The position numbers were made by a program, and so were the translations under genes. A DNA stretch of 64,000 nucleotides from Desulforhopalus_A sp047619065. Lineage in GTDB: Bacteria > Desulfobacterota > Desulfobulbia > Desulfobulbales > Desulfocapsaceae. Under the pieces are notes generated by a model. The model was not told the origin of the DNA, ran no database searches, and saw only the letters and a list, made by a program, of their open reading frames with translations. The stretch is from contig JBLHNA010000023.1 in NCBI GenBank assembly GCA_047619065.1, positions 9,074-73,073 of the forward strand, read 5' to 3'. Positions 17,689-25,861 of the stretch are shown piece after piece (the stretch's first letter is position 1; the number at the start of each line of letters is the position of its first letter).

Positions 17689-18819
17689 ATGAGTAAGCAA
17701 TTAGGGATACTTACTGCAGGAGGCGATAGTCCTGGATTAAATGCAGCTATTCGCGGGATCGGTAAATCAGCCCTCGCTCTTGGTGATACGCAGCTCATCG
17801 GTTTCCGTGATGGATTTAGAGGGCTTATGGAAAATCGAATTATGCGTCTTGATCGTGAGAAACTCTCCTCCATACTAACGCGGGGGGGCACTATTTTAGG
17901 GACGAGCAGAGATAAGCCGCATAAGATGCCAGTGGGCAGCGAGGTGATGGATATGACAGAAGTTATCTGTGATAATTATCGTCGCCATAATCTGGATGCT
18001 CTTATCTGTATAGGTGGTGGTGGCACTCAAAAAAATGCATACCGTCTGGCCCAAAAAGGATTGAATATAATCACCTTGCCAAAGACCATCGATAACGATG
18101 TCGCCATGACTGATGCAACCTTCGGCTTTGATACGGCAATGGAAATCGCGACAGAGGCAATTGATAGACTACATTCCACCGCCCACAGTCATCACCGAAT
18201 AATTGTCGTGGAGATTATGGGCCATAATGCAGGGTGGTTGGCTTTGGGAGCTGGTGTCGCCGGAGGAGCGGATGTAATTTTGATTCCGGAAATACCCTAT
18301 GACCTGAAGTCAGTTGCTAATGCTATCCGTACCCGCAAGCAGAGGGGGACTAATTTTAGTATAGTTGCGGTAGCTGAAGGAGCCCTCTGTGTCGAAGGGC
18401 ATGCAACATCTACAAGTTTAAAGGAGAAAAAAGCCCGGGCAAAAGAAAAGGGTGATTCTAAGGCTCAGAAAAAAGCAGCTGATGCTTTAAACGAATTTGC
18501 CAAGCAACGAAATAGTAACACTCTCAGGTTGAGTGAAGAGCTCGAAAAAATGACGGGCCTGGAATCAAGACTCACTATTCTTGGACATTGTCAGAGAGGT
18601 GGAACACCGTCAGCTGCCGATAGAATGCTTGCAACACGCCTCGGTAGTGCATGTGTTGATTATATTGTTCAAGGAAAATTTGGAATAATGGTGGCTGTGG
18701 ACGGGGAAGGGACAAAAGCGGTACCTCTTGAGCAGGTTGTTGGTAATAAAAAACTTGTTCCCTTGGATCACCCGTGGGTCCGTGCTGCAAGAAGTGTTGG
18801 AACGTGTATGGGGGATTGA
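17689..18819 (+). CDS. pfkA: 6-phosphofructokinase
   Basis: Phosphorylates fructose 6-phosphate in glycolysis. 376 residues. The N-terminal nucleotide loop is GILTAGGDSPGLNAAIRG; the catalytic motif is PKTIDNDV and the sugar-binding segment EIMGHNAGWLALG. The motif that is GGDGS in E. coli PfkA reads GGGGT, and the residue before TIDND is Lys rather than Gly. In the family a Lys here is usual in pyrophosphate-dependent and some ATP-dependent long enzymes, so the phosphoryl donor cannot be told from sequence. An internal Lys/Ala-rich insertion lies at about 244-270. Single gene. Confidence 0.9.
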   Translation: MSKQLGILTAGGDSPGLNAAIRGIGKSALALGDTQLIGFRDGFRGLMENRIMRLDREKLSSILTRGGTILGTSRDKPHKMPVGSEVMDMTEVICDNYRRHNLDALICIGGGGTQKNAYRLAQKGLNIITLPKTIDNDVAMTDATFGFDTAMEIATEAIDRLHSTAHSHHRIIVVEIMGHNAGWLALGAGVAGGADVILIPEIPYDLKSVANAIRTRKQRGTNFSIVAVAEGALCVEGHATSTSLKEKKARAKEKGDSKAQKKAADALNEFAKQRNSNTLRLSEELEKMTGLESRLTILGHCQRGGTPSAADRMLATRLGSACVDYIVQGKFGIMVAVDGEGTKAVPLEQVVGNKKLVPLDHPWVRAARSVGTCMGD

Positions 18820-18866
18820 TTAATAGACCATAATTAAAGCCAATAAGGGTTGAACACACAACTACC

Positions 18867-18990
18867 CCCGGTAAACGGGAAAAAAGCCGCGACTCAGTTC
18901 AGTACACCCTGAGGGGTATAAGTGCCTCGAAGGTCTCTCTTCGCTCGCTATCTGGTGCTTGCTTTAAGTTATTAATGTAAAAAATGAATT
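18867..18990. repeat. Dispersed repeat family 2 copy
   Basis: Begins CCCGGTAAACGGGAAAAAAG and contains TAAGTGCCTCGAAGGTCTCT and GCTATCTGGTGCTTGC followed by TTATTAATGTAAAAAATG. It aligns block by block with 6161-6306 and 21178-21296, with an extra insertion near its start. Lies between pfkA and the arsR operator. Confidence 0.6.
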
Positions 18991-19016
18991 AACTTTGTGT
19001 TGCTTTAAAACTATGT

Positions 19017-19044
19017 ATCGCCATATGGCGATATGGCGATATGT
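19017..19044 (+). promoter_or_regulatory. Candidate ArsR operator
   Basis: A perfect 16-bp palindrome ATCGCCATATGGCGAT (19017-19032) continues into an overlapping ATATGGCGATAT repeat, 25-50 bases before the arsR start codon. Winged-helix regulators of this family bind such sites, usually to repress their own operon. Confidence 0.65.
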
Positions 19045-19068
19045 GAATATGTCAACAAGTGGTGAGGG

Positions 19069-19413
19069 ATGAAAGAGTTTATAAAAGTGATGAAGGCGAT
19101 GTCAGATCCCAACCGGGTACGGATCGTCAAGTTGTTGCAGCTTAAAGCGTTATGTGTATGTGAGATTCAGGAACTGTTAGGACTTGCCCAGTCAACTGTT
19201 TCAAAGCATTTGAAGGTGTTGGATGAGGCTGGTCTTATTTCCAGCAGCAGAGACGGGGGCTGGGTGATTTATTCTGTGAGTGCAATTGAAAATTCTGATC
19301 ATGTAAATGTCCTTCTTCATGAAATGCGTGAATGGGTTGAAGATGATCTTGTTTATGTTGAGATGAAACAGAGGCTACCTTTTGTTGATCGCGTAAGGAT
19401 ATCAGCTGGTTGA
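19069..19413 (+). CDS. arsR: ArsR/SmtB-family metalloid-responsive repressor
   Basis: 114 residues with a winged helix-turn-helix (VCEIQELLGLAQSTVSKHLK). The helix before the turn carries CVC (residues about 29-31), the Cys pair that binds As(III)/Sb(III) in classical ArsR. A GTGAGGG ribosome site precedes the ATG. It heads a cluster with a DUF318 permease, a DGC-type Cys protein and a small thioredoxin, and a palindromic operator lies upstream, so it likely represses this cluster until metalloid binds. Confidence 0.9.
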   Translation: MKEFIKVMKAMSDPNRVRIVKLLQLKALCVCEIQELLGLAQSTVSKHLKVLDEAGLISSSRDGGWVIYSVSAIENSDHVNVLLHEMREWVEDDLVYVEMKQRLPFVDRVRISAG

Positions 19414-19476
19414 CAAAGGAACGTTGGACCATTGTGGAATGGACAGTATATAAATGTTATTTTGAGGTGGGTTGTA

Positions 19477-20529
19477 ATGGGAAAACAGGTAGTGGACAAT
19501 ACGTCTGGAAATATAGGGTTTGAAAGAATTTTTATCGGTGCCATTGGAATTGGACTCTGGTTTGCGGTCTATAAAAGCCTGTCACCAATTTCAAAATTTG
19601 TAGTCTATGATCTTTTTGGGATTTCAACTACCAGCCATCTTGGGGAGGCCCTTGAATTTTTTATCTACGACACACCGAAGGTCCTCATGTTACTGACTCT
19701 CATTGTGTTTTTTGTAGGTATTCTCAGATCATTTTTTACCCCTGAGAAAACGAGAAAAATACTTGCGGGTAAAAGCGAATTTGTTGGCAATGTACTTGGA
19801 GCTGTTTTAGGAGTTGCGACCCCGTTCTGTTCATGTTCTGCTGTCCCTCTTTTTATTGGATTTGTGCAAGCTGGGGTCCCCCTTGGTGTAACTTTTTCAT
19901 TTTTAATAGCAGCACCAATGGTCAATGAAATTGCGGTGGTTCTCTTGTATGGCCTTCTTGGATGGAAGGTGGCCCTGCTCTATATGGTGACAGGTCTTTT
20001 AATAGCTATTTTTGCTGGAATAGCAATTGGTCTTATGAAACAAGAAAAACATATCGAGGACTGGGTTCTTGAAATGCAAGCGGTGCCTGCTCTTGATTTT
20101 GAAGAAAAAATTTCCTGGACGGACCGGGTAAATGCAGGAATTACAGCAGTAAAAGAAATTGTTGGTAAGGTCTGGATCTATGTGGTTGCAGGGATCGGTG
20201 TCGGGGCAATTATTCACGGTTATGTTCCGGAAAATTTCATGGCCTCAATAATGGGCAAAGATGCATGGTGGTCTGTTCCTGCTGCCGTGGTCCTTGGTAT
20301 TCCCATGTATTCAAATGCTTCAGGTATCATTCCTATAGTTCAGGCATTACTCGGTAAAGGTGCGGCTCTTGGGACTGTACTTGCCTTTATGATGAGTGTT
20401 ATTGCACTGTCACTTCCTGAAATGGTAATTTTACGTAAGGTCCTTAAGCCAAGACTCATTGCAACTTTTGTAGCTGTTGTCGGATTTGGGATTCTATTTG
20501 TTGGGTATTTGTTTAATATTATTGTGTAA
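19477..20529 (+). CDS. DUF318 / ArsP-type permease
   Basis: 350 residues with about eight to ten membrane helices. The conserved site is ATPFCSCSAVPLFIGFVQAG, the Cys-Ser-Cys motif of the permease family that includes the (organo)arsenical exporter ArsP; here it is fully Cys, unlike the Sec version at 16160-17344. The second half has GIPMYSNASGIIPIVQALLG. The ATG at 19477 follows a GAGGTGG ribosome site, preferable to the TTG at 19432. Lies 63 bases after arsR. Arsenic export is inferred from family and neighbour. Confidence 0.88.
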   Translation: MGKQVVDNTSGNIGFERIFIGAIGIGLWFAVYKSLSPISKFVVYDLFGISTTSHLGEALEFFIYDTPKVLMLLTLIVFFVGILRSFFTPEKTRKILAGKSEFVGNVLGAVLGVATPFCSCSAVPLFIGFVQAGVPLGVTFSFLIAAPMVNEIAVVLLYGLLGWKVALLYMVTGLLIAIFAGIAIGLMKQEKHIEDWVLEMQAVPALDFEEKISWTDRVNAGITAVKEIVGKVWIYVVAGIGVGAIIHGYVPENFMASIMGKDAWWSVPAAVVLGIPMYSNASGIIPIVQALLGKGAALGTVLAFMMSVIALSLPEMVILRKVLKPRLIATFVAVVGFGILFVGYLFNIIV

Positions 20530-20548
20530 AAAACTATTGTGGTGCTCG

Positions 20549-20923
20549 ATGATTATTGTTCCGTGCTGTGGTACTTGCAATTTTGGGCGGCTTTCAGTTG
20601 AGGCTGGAAGGATTGTTGCCAGTCAGGAAAATGGAAAAGTGTTTTCCCTTGGAGCAGTGGCTGCGCGTATTGAAAGTCTTGAAAATGTAAGAGATATCCT
20701 TGTTATAAATGGATGCGGGAACGCGTGTGTGAGCAAGGTTCTTGATTTTTTAATGGTTCCGGAAAAATGGAACCTAGATGTCTCTACCTTGGGTATTGCG
20801 AAAGATGCAGACGGCAAGGTCTGTGGTGATGACTTGACATTGGTGGTCGATGCTATTGAAGCGGCCTGTAATGATGTGGGCGACCAGATACCAAATGCAA
20901 GTGGGACGTGCGGCTGTTGTTAG
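20549..20923 (+). CDS. DGC-domain putative zinc-binding protein
   Basis: 124 residues from the ATG at 20549; an upstream in-frame ATG would overlap the permease. It begins MIIVPCCGTCNFGRLSVEAG and has LVINGCGNACVSKVLDF, the Cys pattern of the DGC family, which often accompanies redox and metalloid permease genes. It ends in a Cys-rich tail GTCGCC. Its stop codon TAG is the first base triplet of a family 1 repeat. Biochemical role not established; a metal or persulfide binding role is a guess. Confidence 0.82.
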   Translation: MIIVPCCGTCNFGRLSVEAGRIVASQENGKVFSLGAVAARIESLENVRDILVINGCGNACVSKVLDFLMVPEKWNLDVSTLGIAKDADGKVCGDDLTLVVDAIEAACNDVGDQIPNASGTCGCC

Positions 20924-21154
20924 CCCGAATTTCTCATGACTTTTTGATTTGAAACTCAATTGTTTGTTTTTATGGTTTAAAAATGACTTCCTTAATTAAC
21001 AGGGTGTTTTTCGTTTCAAATCAAAAAGTTCACCCTTCGGGCCAACAGATTTATCCGCAGCTGCTTCGTTACCGAGCATTTGCAGTAGATTATTACAGCT
21101 TCATGCTCGGTGTCTCGACCTGCGAAAAACTTTGTTGGTGAGAAATCCGGGTTA
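20922..21154 (+). repeat. Dispersed repeat family 1, copy 4
   Basis: Begins AGCCCGAATTTCTCATGAC, has ACTTTTTGATTTGAAAC / GTTTCAAATCAAAAAGTT as inner inverted repeat and ends GTGAGAAATCCGGGTTAA. It abuts the preceding gene so closely that the stop codon overlaps its first bases. Confidence 0.85.
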
Positions 21155-21177
21155 ACTGTGAAATCAAATAATATATC

Positions 21178-21296
21178 CTTGGTAAACGGTAAATAAGCCA
21201 GGATAAGTGCATTGTTTCTAACTTCATGTTATTAATCATAAAAAACTCTCCGTTTTTTTGTATTTATGACAGATTTAAAGGAGTAAGGCACTAAAC
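21178..21296. repeat. Dispersed repeat family 2 copy
   Basis: Begins TTGGTAAACGGTAAATAAGC, then GGATAAGTGC, TTATTAATCATAAAAAAC, TCTCCGTTTTTTTG and AAGGAGTAAGGCACTAAAC. It matches the 3' half of the copy at 6161-6306 and the fragment at 45425-45512, and lies directly before the small thioredoxin gene. Confidence 0.6.
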
Positions 21297-21312
21297 TAAA
21301 TGTGAGGATACT

Positions 21313-21546
21313 ATGGAAATTAAAATATGTGGTCCAGGTTGTGCCAAATGTGAAGAAGCGCACAAGAATGCCCTTTCAGCTGTTGAAAAGAGTGGACGAG
21401 ACGTAACTGTTACCAAGGTAACGGATTTTCAGCAAATTGCAGTACTGGGGATTTTCACAACACCCGCTGTAGTTGTCGATGGTGTGGTGAAATGTGTAGG
21501 TAGAGGTGCTGGCGAAGATGAAATTATTTCCTGGTTGGAGGCTTGA
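21313..21546 (+). CDS. Small thioredoxin-fold redox protein (MTH895/TM0996 type)
   Basis: 77 residues beginning MEIKICGPGCAKCEEAHKNA; CAKC is the redox-active CXXC and the rest (GIFTTPAVVVDGVVKCVGRG) has the cis-Pro loop of a thioredoxin fold. This small family is often encoded next to DUF318 permeases and ArsR regulators, as here, and may pass electrons to the Cys site of the permease or a partner; that link is inferred. A GTGAGGA ribosome site is present. Confidence 0.88.
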   Translation: MEIKICGPGCAKCEEAHKNALSAVEKSGRDVTVTKVTDFQQIAVLGIFTTPAVVVDGVVKCVGRGAGEDEIISWLEA

Positions 21547-21578
21547 TCTTTTCTTAGTTTGAGAGATTTTATATATAT

Positions 21579-22010
21579 ATGGATATAACAATTACGACCC
21601 CGGCTTTACTCTTTCCCGCTGTTACCTTTTTACTTGTTGCCTACACAAGCAGGTTTTTAGCAATAAACGCTCGGATACGAAATCTCTACGAGCGTTATCA
21701 GGAAAAATCAGACGAAGTTATTATTGCACAGATTATTAGCCTCAAAAAACGCGTAGTTCTTATTAGAAATATGCAGGCCTGTGGTGTGGCTGGTTTATTT
21801 CTCTGTGTATTCTGTATGCTGATGCTTTTTGGTGGATGGGTACAGTTAGGGAAAATATTTTTCACAGGCAGTCTTTTACTCCTTCTCGCTTCTCTTGGTA
21901 TTTCACTCGTGGAGATATTTATTTCTGTTGACGCAATAAGCATCGAGCTTCGTGATTTTGAAAAACGTATGAAAAAAGCAAAGATCGTCAACAGCAAGAG
22001 CAAAAAGTAA
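21579..22010 (+). CDS. DUF2721-family membrane protein
   Basis: 143 residues with three membrane helices (about 8-28, 68-88, 92-115) separated by a charged cytosolic loop IRNLYERYQEKSDE. The start TTPALLFPAVTFLLVAYTSR is typical of DUF2721. Lies 32 bases after the thioredoxin gene on the same strand, so possibly co-transcribed. Function unknown. Confidence 0.8.
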   Translation: MDITITTPALLFPAVTFLLVAYTSRFLAINARIRNLYERYQEKSDEVIIAQIISLKKRVVLIRNMQACGVAGLFLCVFCMLMLFGGWVQLGKIFFTGSLLLLLASLGISLVEIFISVDAISIELRDFEKRMKKAKIVNSKSKK

Positions 22011-22144
22011 TTTGTATTGTTAGATGTTTTACTGGTCTCTAACAAAAAAAGTAGTACTATCGCTTTTGGAAAAAAAAATTCTCAGGTATACTGAATCAGC
22101 AGATAAAATGGTATTTAATTATTTTTCCCTGGAAGGGCTAAATT

Positions 22145-23281
22145 GTGACTGAAATGTTACCAGAAGACAAGATTACAGGAACCAGAAAGCAGCGTATTCT
22201 TGTTATAGAAGATCAGGAAGAAATAAGAGATTTAATTGCAAGTTACCTGGACGATAAAGGGTACGACACAAGAACAGCTGAAAATGGCCTTGATGGGCTC
22301 TTTATGCTGGAACAGTGGCCGGCAGATCTCGTCACAGTAGATCTTAATATGCCGATCATGAATGGTCACACCTTCATTGAAAAAGCAATCGCCAAATGGC
22401 CTGAATTACCTATTATTGTCGTTTCTGGTGTTGGAGCAGTGGAAGATGCGGTTGAGGCGCTGCGTTTAGGTGGCCGGGATTTTATAACGAAACCCATTCA
22501 AAACTTCACCCTTGTAGATAACACCATCGAAAGAGCGCTGGAATCGGTGGAACTTGTACGGCAGAATCGTAATTATCAGCAAAACCTTGAAAATATGGTT
22601 GAGCTGCGAACCAACGAGCTGGAAGAAACCAAAAAACAACTTCTCTACAGCCTTGGTAAATCTGCTGAATATCGGGACAATGAAACGGGGCGGCATGTTA
22701 TCAGGGTGGGTGAAATATGCGCTCTGCTTGCAAGAAAAAGTGGGATGTCTCGACAGCTGAGTAAAACATTTGGAGAGGCCGCACCTCTTCATGACATAGG
22801 TAAAATAGGCATTTCAGATACCATACTGCTTAAACCGGGTAAACTCACAGCCGAAGAGTGGACGATTATGAAATCCCACTGTGAAATAGGCTGTGATATT
22901 CTCCGGCATTATTCCACTGACCCTGATGTCACCGATATTGATTTTGATGAAATCTTATCCATGGCAGGTGATATAAGTAAACTGACCATACTTGAAATGG
23001 CTACGGTTATTGCTCTATGTCACCATGAAAAATGGACTGGTGGGGGCTATCCATTAAATATTTCAGGTTCAAAAATCCCATTCATTGCAAGAATTGTAGC
23101 AGTGGTTGATGTCTATGATGCTCTGGGAAGTGAGAGGCCCTACAAAATGCCTTTGTCAGAAGAGGCATGCAGAGATATAATTCGGGAAGGAAGTGGTAAT
23201 CACTTCGATCCCGAGGTTATTGATCTGTTTTTTGCTCATATTGATGAAATTGTAGCAATTAAAAAGAGATGGATGGATTAG
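22145..23281 (+). CDS. Response regulator with HD-GYP domain (c-di-GMP phosphodiesterase)
   Basis: 378 residues: receiver (about 15-135) with acidic pair in VIEDQEE, acceptor Asp in VTVDLNMP and Lys in ITKPIQN; coiled linker (about 140-175); HD-GYP domain (about 180-370) with the metal pair in APLHDIGKIG and HHEKWTGGGYP, the GYP being intact. It should hydrolyse cyclic di-GMP when phosphorylated. The start is GTG with a GGAAGGG ribosome site. No kinase adjacent. A PilZ receptor gene for the same signal lies at 45619-46098. Confidence 0.93.
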   Translation: MTEMLPEDKITGTRKQRILVIEDQEEIRDLIASYLDDKGYDTRTAENGLDGLFMLEQWPADLVTVDLNMPIMNGHTFIEKAIAKWPELPIIVVSGVGAVEDAVEALRLGGRDFITKPIQNFTLVDNTIERALESVELVRQNRNYQQNLENMVELRTNELEETKKQLLYSLGKSAEYRDNETGRHVIRVGEICALLARKSGMSRQLSKTFGEAAPLHDIGKIGISDTILLKPGKLTAEEWTIMKSHCEIGCDILRHYSTDPDVTDIDFDEILSMAGDISKLTILEMATVIALCHHEKWTGGGYPLNISGSKIPFIARIVAVVDVYDALGSERPYKMPLSEEACRDIIREGSGNHFDPEVIDLFFAHIDEIVAIKKRWMD

Positions 23282-23330
23282 CCCGAAATTCTCATGATCT
23301 TTTTGATTTAAAGATCATGAGAAATTCGGG
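23282..23330. terminator. Long hairpin between convergent genes, solo ends of repeat family 1
   Basis: Two 21-base arms (23282-23302 and 23310-23330) pair with one mismatch around a 7-base loop TTGATTT. The arm starts CCCGAAATTCTCATGATC and the far side ends GAGAAATTCGGGTTA, matching the outer ends of repeat family 1 with the inside deleted. Placed one base after the HD-GYP stop and 25 before the cobJ stop, it can serve as a terminator for both strands. Confidence 0.7.
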
Positions 23331-23355
23331 TTAGGAGTTTGTCCGAGGTAGAAAC

Positions 23356-24126
23356 TTAAATTGTATATTTGTCGCTGTATCCCCGGGGAGTGATCATCAG
23401 GTCGTTCCATTTGTAGGTCTGGCTGTTTCCTATTATCACTGTCGATTGCATTCCAATCTCACTTTCTAGTAAGTCTGCAAGTGTTGTTATCACAATCGTT
23501 TCATTCTCTCTTGTCGCAGCGGTTACGATGCCCACTACAGTCTCTGGACTTCTGTGTTTAAGGAAGATCTCCCTTGCCTTGACGATTTGTTCCGTTCTTT
23601 TCTTTGATTTCGGATTGTAGATCGCTGTGACAAAGTCAGCCATTGCCACGGCTTCAAGGCGTTTTTCAATCAGTGGCCATGGGGTGAGTAGATCGGAGAG
23701 ACTTACTGCCGCAAAATCGTGCATTAATGGGGCACCAAGTCGTGCCGCGCAACTGTTAATTGCTGCAAGGCCTGGGAGTATCTCAATCTTACAACTGCTC
23801 TTTGCCTTTTGGGCCATTTCAAAAACCAGACCGGCCATGGCGTAAATGCCCGGATCACCACCGCAAACGAGAGCTATTGTTTTTCCCTCTTCGGCGATAT
23901 CGAGAGCCTTTCTGCACCGGTCAACCTCCTTCATCATTTCGGAAGAGATAACCTCTTTTTGTTCAAGAAATTCCGGAATGAGCTCAAGATATGTTTTGTA
24001 GCCGATGATAACATCCGAGTTTTTCAGGGCAGAGATTGCGGCAACTGTCATATGGTCTGCGGAACCGGGACCGGTGCCTACAACGTAAAGGGTGCCTGGG
24101 CCACTGCCATTGTTACATTTTTCCAT
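23356..24126 (-). CDS. cobJ: Precorrin-3B / cobalt-factor III C17-methyltransferase
   Basis: Corrin ring-contracting methyltransferase (CbiH/CobJ). 256 residues, tetrapyrrole methylase fold: TLYVVGTGPGSADHMTVAA, then ALVCGGDPGIYAMAGLVFE and EILPGLAAINSCAARLGAP, and MADFVTAIYNPKSKKRT, all characteristic of CobJ. The start overlaps the cbiG end by about 49 bases, more than is usual, so a shorter N-terminus cannot be excluded. Last gene of the cobalamin operon. Confidence 0.95.
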   Translation of the reverse strand: MEKCNNGSGPGTLYVVGTGPGSADHMTVAAISALKNSDVIIGYKTYLELIPEFLEQKEVISSEMMKEVDRCRKALDIAEEGKTIALVCGGDPGIYAMAGLVFEMAQKAKSSCKIEILPGLAAINSCAARLGAPLMHDFAAVSLSDLLTPWPLIEKRLEAVAMADFVTAIYNPKSKKRTEQIVKAREIFLKHRSPETVVGIVTAATRENETIVITTLADLLESEIGMQSTVIIGNSQTYKWNDLMITPRGYSDKYTI

Positions 24127-25058
24127 TTGCGTTTCCTACTGATAAGAAGATTACTCTTAGCACTTAAAAGAGAGGTTGGTTCGGCAACTCCAATAGCGCC
24201 TACCGCCTTTAAAGCAGCAAAAGAAATCTCAAGATTATTTTGTGAGTTGATGGTTGTTTTATCAAAAAAGTCTATGGTCCAGCTGTTTTTCTCGGCAAAT
24301 TGTAATAATCCTACCTCGTCATTTTTTTTATCGATGGAAGCAAGATTTTTAATACTTTTGGGGCTGAGCTGTAGATCTGAAAAGAGTTCTGCCAGAGCCT
24401 CTTCAAATTCATGTAGAGGGGTGCCTCTGTTACAGCCGACCCCGACCACAAGATTTTGCGGGTAAAACTGTACTGCCGGGGAATCAGGGTATTGCCTGTT
24501 TGAAACGATTATCTGGGCTTCTTCCAGGGCGTTTGTCTGTTCCAGTCCCCTTGCAAGGGTGGTGGTGGGCACATCAGAAAAAATGAGAAGAGAACCCGTA
24601 TTGACAAGTTGAGTAGATATTCGGGTCAGTTCTGCTTTATTTGGTGGTGTTAATCTTTTCTCTTTTGCCCAAAGGTCAAGGGCAACGAGGCCAAGTGTGT
24701 CTGAAGCTGTGGTGATAACGGCATGGCCTCCGGTAATTGAAGCAATTTCTGATGCAAGCGCATTGCCCCCGCCCAGGTGTCCGGACAGTAGGCTTATGAT
24801 GTATGTACCTTGTTGGTCACATGCGATGACACAAGGATCCGATGCCTTATCTGCAAGTAAGGTGGCTATGGATCGAACAACTATCCCGGTCGCCATAATG
24901 CAGACAAAGCCATCATACTGCTCCCAACATCTTTTGAAACAGTCAGCTACTTTTTCTTCCTTGCGTCGTGTAATGAGGGCGGCTGAATTCATCCGTTGAG
25001 TAATTGTCTCAGCAAGTTTATGGCCTCCCTTTGTAACCGCAAGGACCCCAATTTTCAT
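24078..25058 (-). CDS. cbiG: Cobalt-precorrin-5A hydrolase
   Basis: Opens the lactone ring and releases acetaldehyde in the anaerobic corrin route. 326 residues: N-terminal MKIGVLAVTKGGHKLAETI, central LSGHLGGGNALASEIASITG, and C-terminal VVGVGCNRGTPLHEFEEALA. Its presence, with cbiD, marks the cobalt-early oxygen-independent pathway. Start and the cobM stop share the base at 25058. Confidence 0.95.
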   Translation of the reverse strand: MKIGVLAVTKGGHKLAETITQRMNSAALITRRKEEKVADCFKRCWEQYDGFVCIMATGIVVRSIATLLADKASDPCVIACDQQGTYIISLLSGHLGGGNALASEIASITGGHAVITTASDTLGLVALDLWAKEKRLTPPNKAELTRISTQLVNTGSLLIFSDVPTTTLARGLEQTNALEEAQIIVSNRQYPDSPAVQFYPQNLVVGVGCNRGTPLHEFEEALAELFSDLQLSPKSIKNLASIDKKNDEVGLLQFAEKNSWTIDFFDKTTINSQNNLEISFAALKAVGAIGVAEPTSLLSAKSNLLISRKRKWKNVTMAVAQAPFTL

Positions 25059-25861
25059 TAGGGTTTTACTCCATCCCTGAATTCATGGGTAAAGGCCTTG
25101 TCATAGAGCTTAGAAAGAGCAGGAGGGGGAGCATCCGCAAGTACCTCACCCACTGCAATGATGGCAGTTTTAGTGATTTTCGCATCTGCCACCTGCTGAG
25201 CAATCGTTGCAAGAGTACCTCTGATGTGTCTCTCTTCCGGCCAGCTGGCTTTTTCGACTACGGCGACGGGAGTCTTATCAGGGTAGCCGCCTTTTTTAAG
25301 ATCTTTAACGACTTCCTCGATCATTCCAACACTTAAGAAAATCATCATTGTCGCCTGGTGGGAGGCAAGAAGATCAAGGCTTTCATTTTCAGGTACAGGC
25401 GTTCTTCCGGTACGCCTTGTGAATATAACAGTTTGAGATACCTCAGGAAGGGTTAGTTCTGTTTGCAGGGCAGCCGCAGAAGCGGTGGCTGAACTTACAC
25501 CCGGGATAACCTTAAATGGAATATCATGCTGTCGTAATAGGGCTATCTGCTCGTTGATTGCACCGTATATGGATGGATCTCCGGTGTGCAGACGTACAAC
25601 TTTTTTCCCTTTTTTGAACCCGTCTAAAATAATCGCAAAAACTTCATCGAGATTAAGACCAGCTGAATTATGTATTGTTGCCGAGAGCCCAGTGATAAGG
25701 GGTTTTGGCACAAGACTGCCGGTGTAAATAACAATATCTGCTTCTCTTAGTAGTCGCTGTCCTTTTACTGTAATAAGCTCGGGGTCTCCGGGACCAGCGC
25801 CAACAAAGTGGACAAGAAGGGCAGGGAGCACTTGGGTTTCATTTGGACTATTCTGGTTCAT
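25058..25861 (-). CDS. cobM: Cobalt-precorrin-4 C11-methyltransferase
   Basis: CbiF/CobM enzyme that methylates C11. 267 residues. VHFVGAGPGDPELITVKGQR, IVIYTGSLVPKPLI, VRLHTGDPSIYGAINEQIAL and IPGVSSATASAAALQTELTL are diagnostic. The start overlaps the cobL stop by four bases (ATGA type). Confidence 0.96.
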   Translation of the reverse strand: MNQNSPNETQVLPALLVHFVGAGPGDPELITVKGQRLLREADIVIYTGSLVPKPLITGLSATIHNSAGLNLDEVFAIILDGFKKGKKVVRLHTGDPSIYGAINEQIALLRQHDIPFKVIPGVSSATASAAALQTELTLPEVSQTVIFTRRTGRTPVPENESLDLLASHQATMMIFLSVGMIEEVVKDLKKGGYPDKTPVAVVEKASWPEERHIRGTLATIAQQVADAKITKTAIIAVGEVLADAPPPALSKLYDKAFTHEFRDGVKP

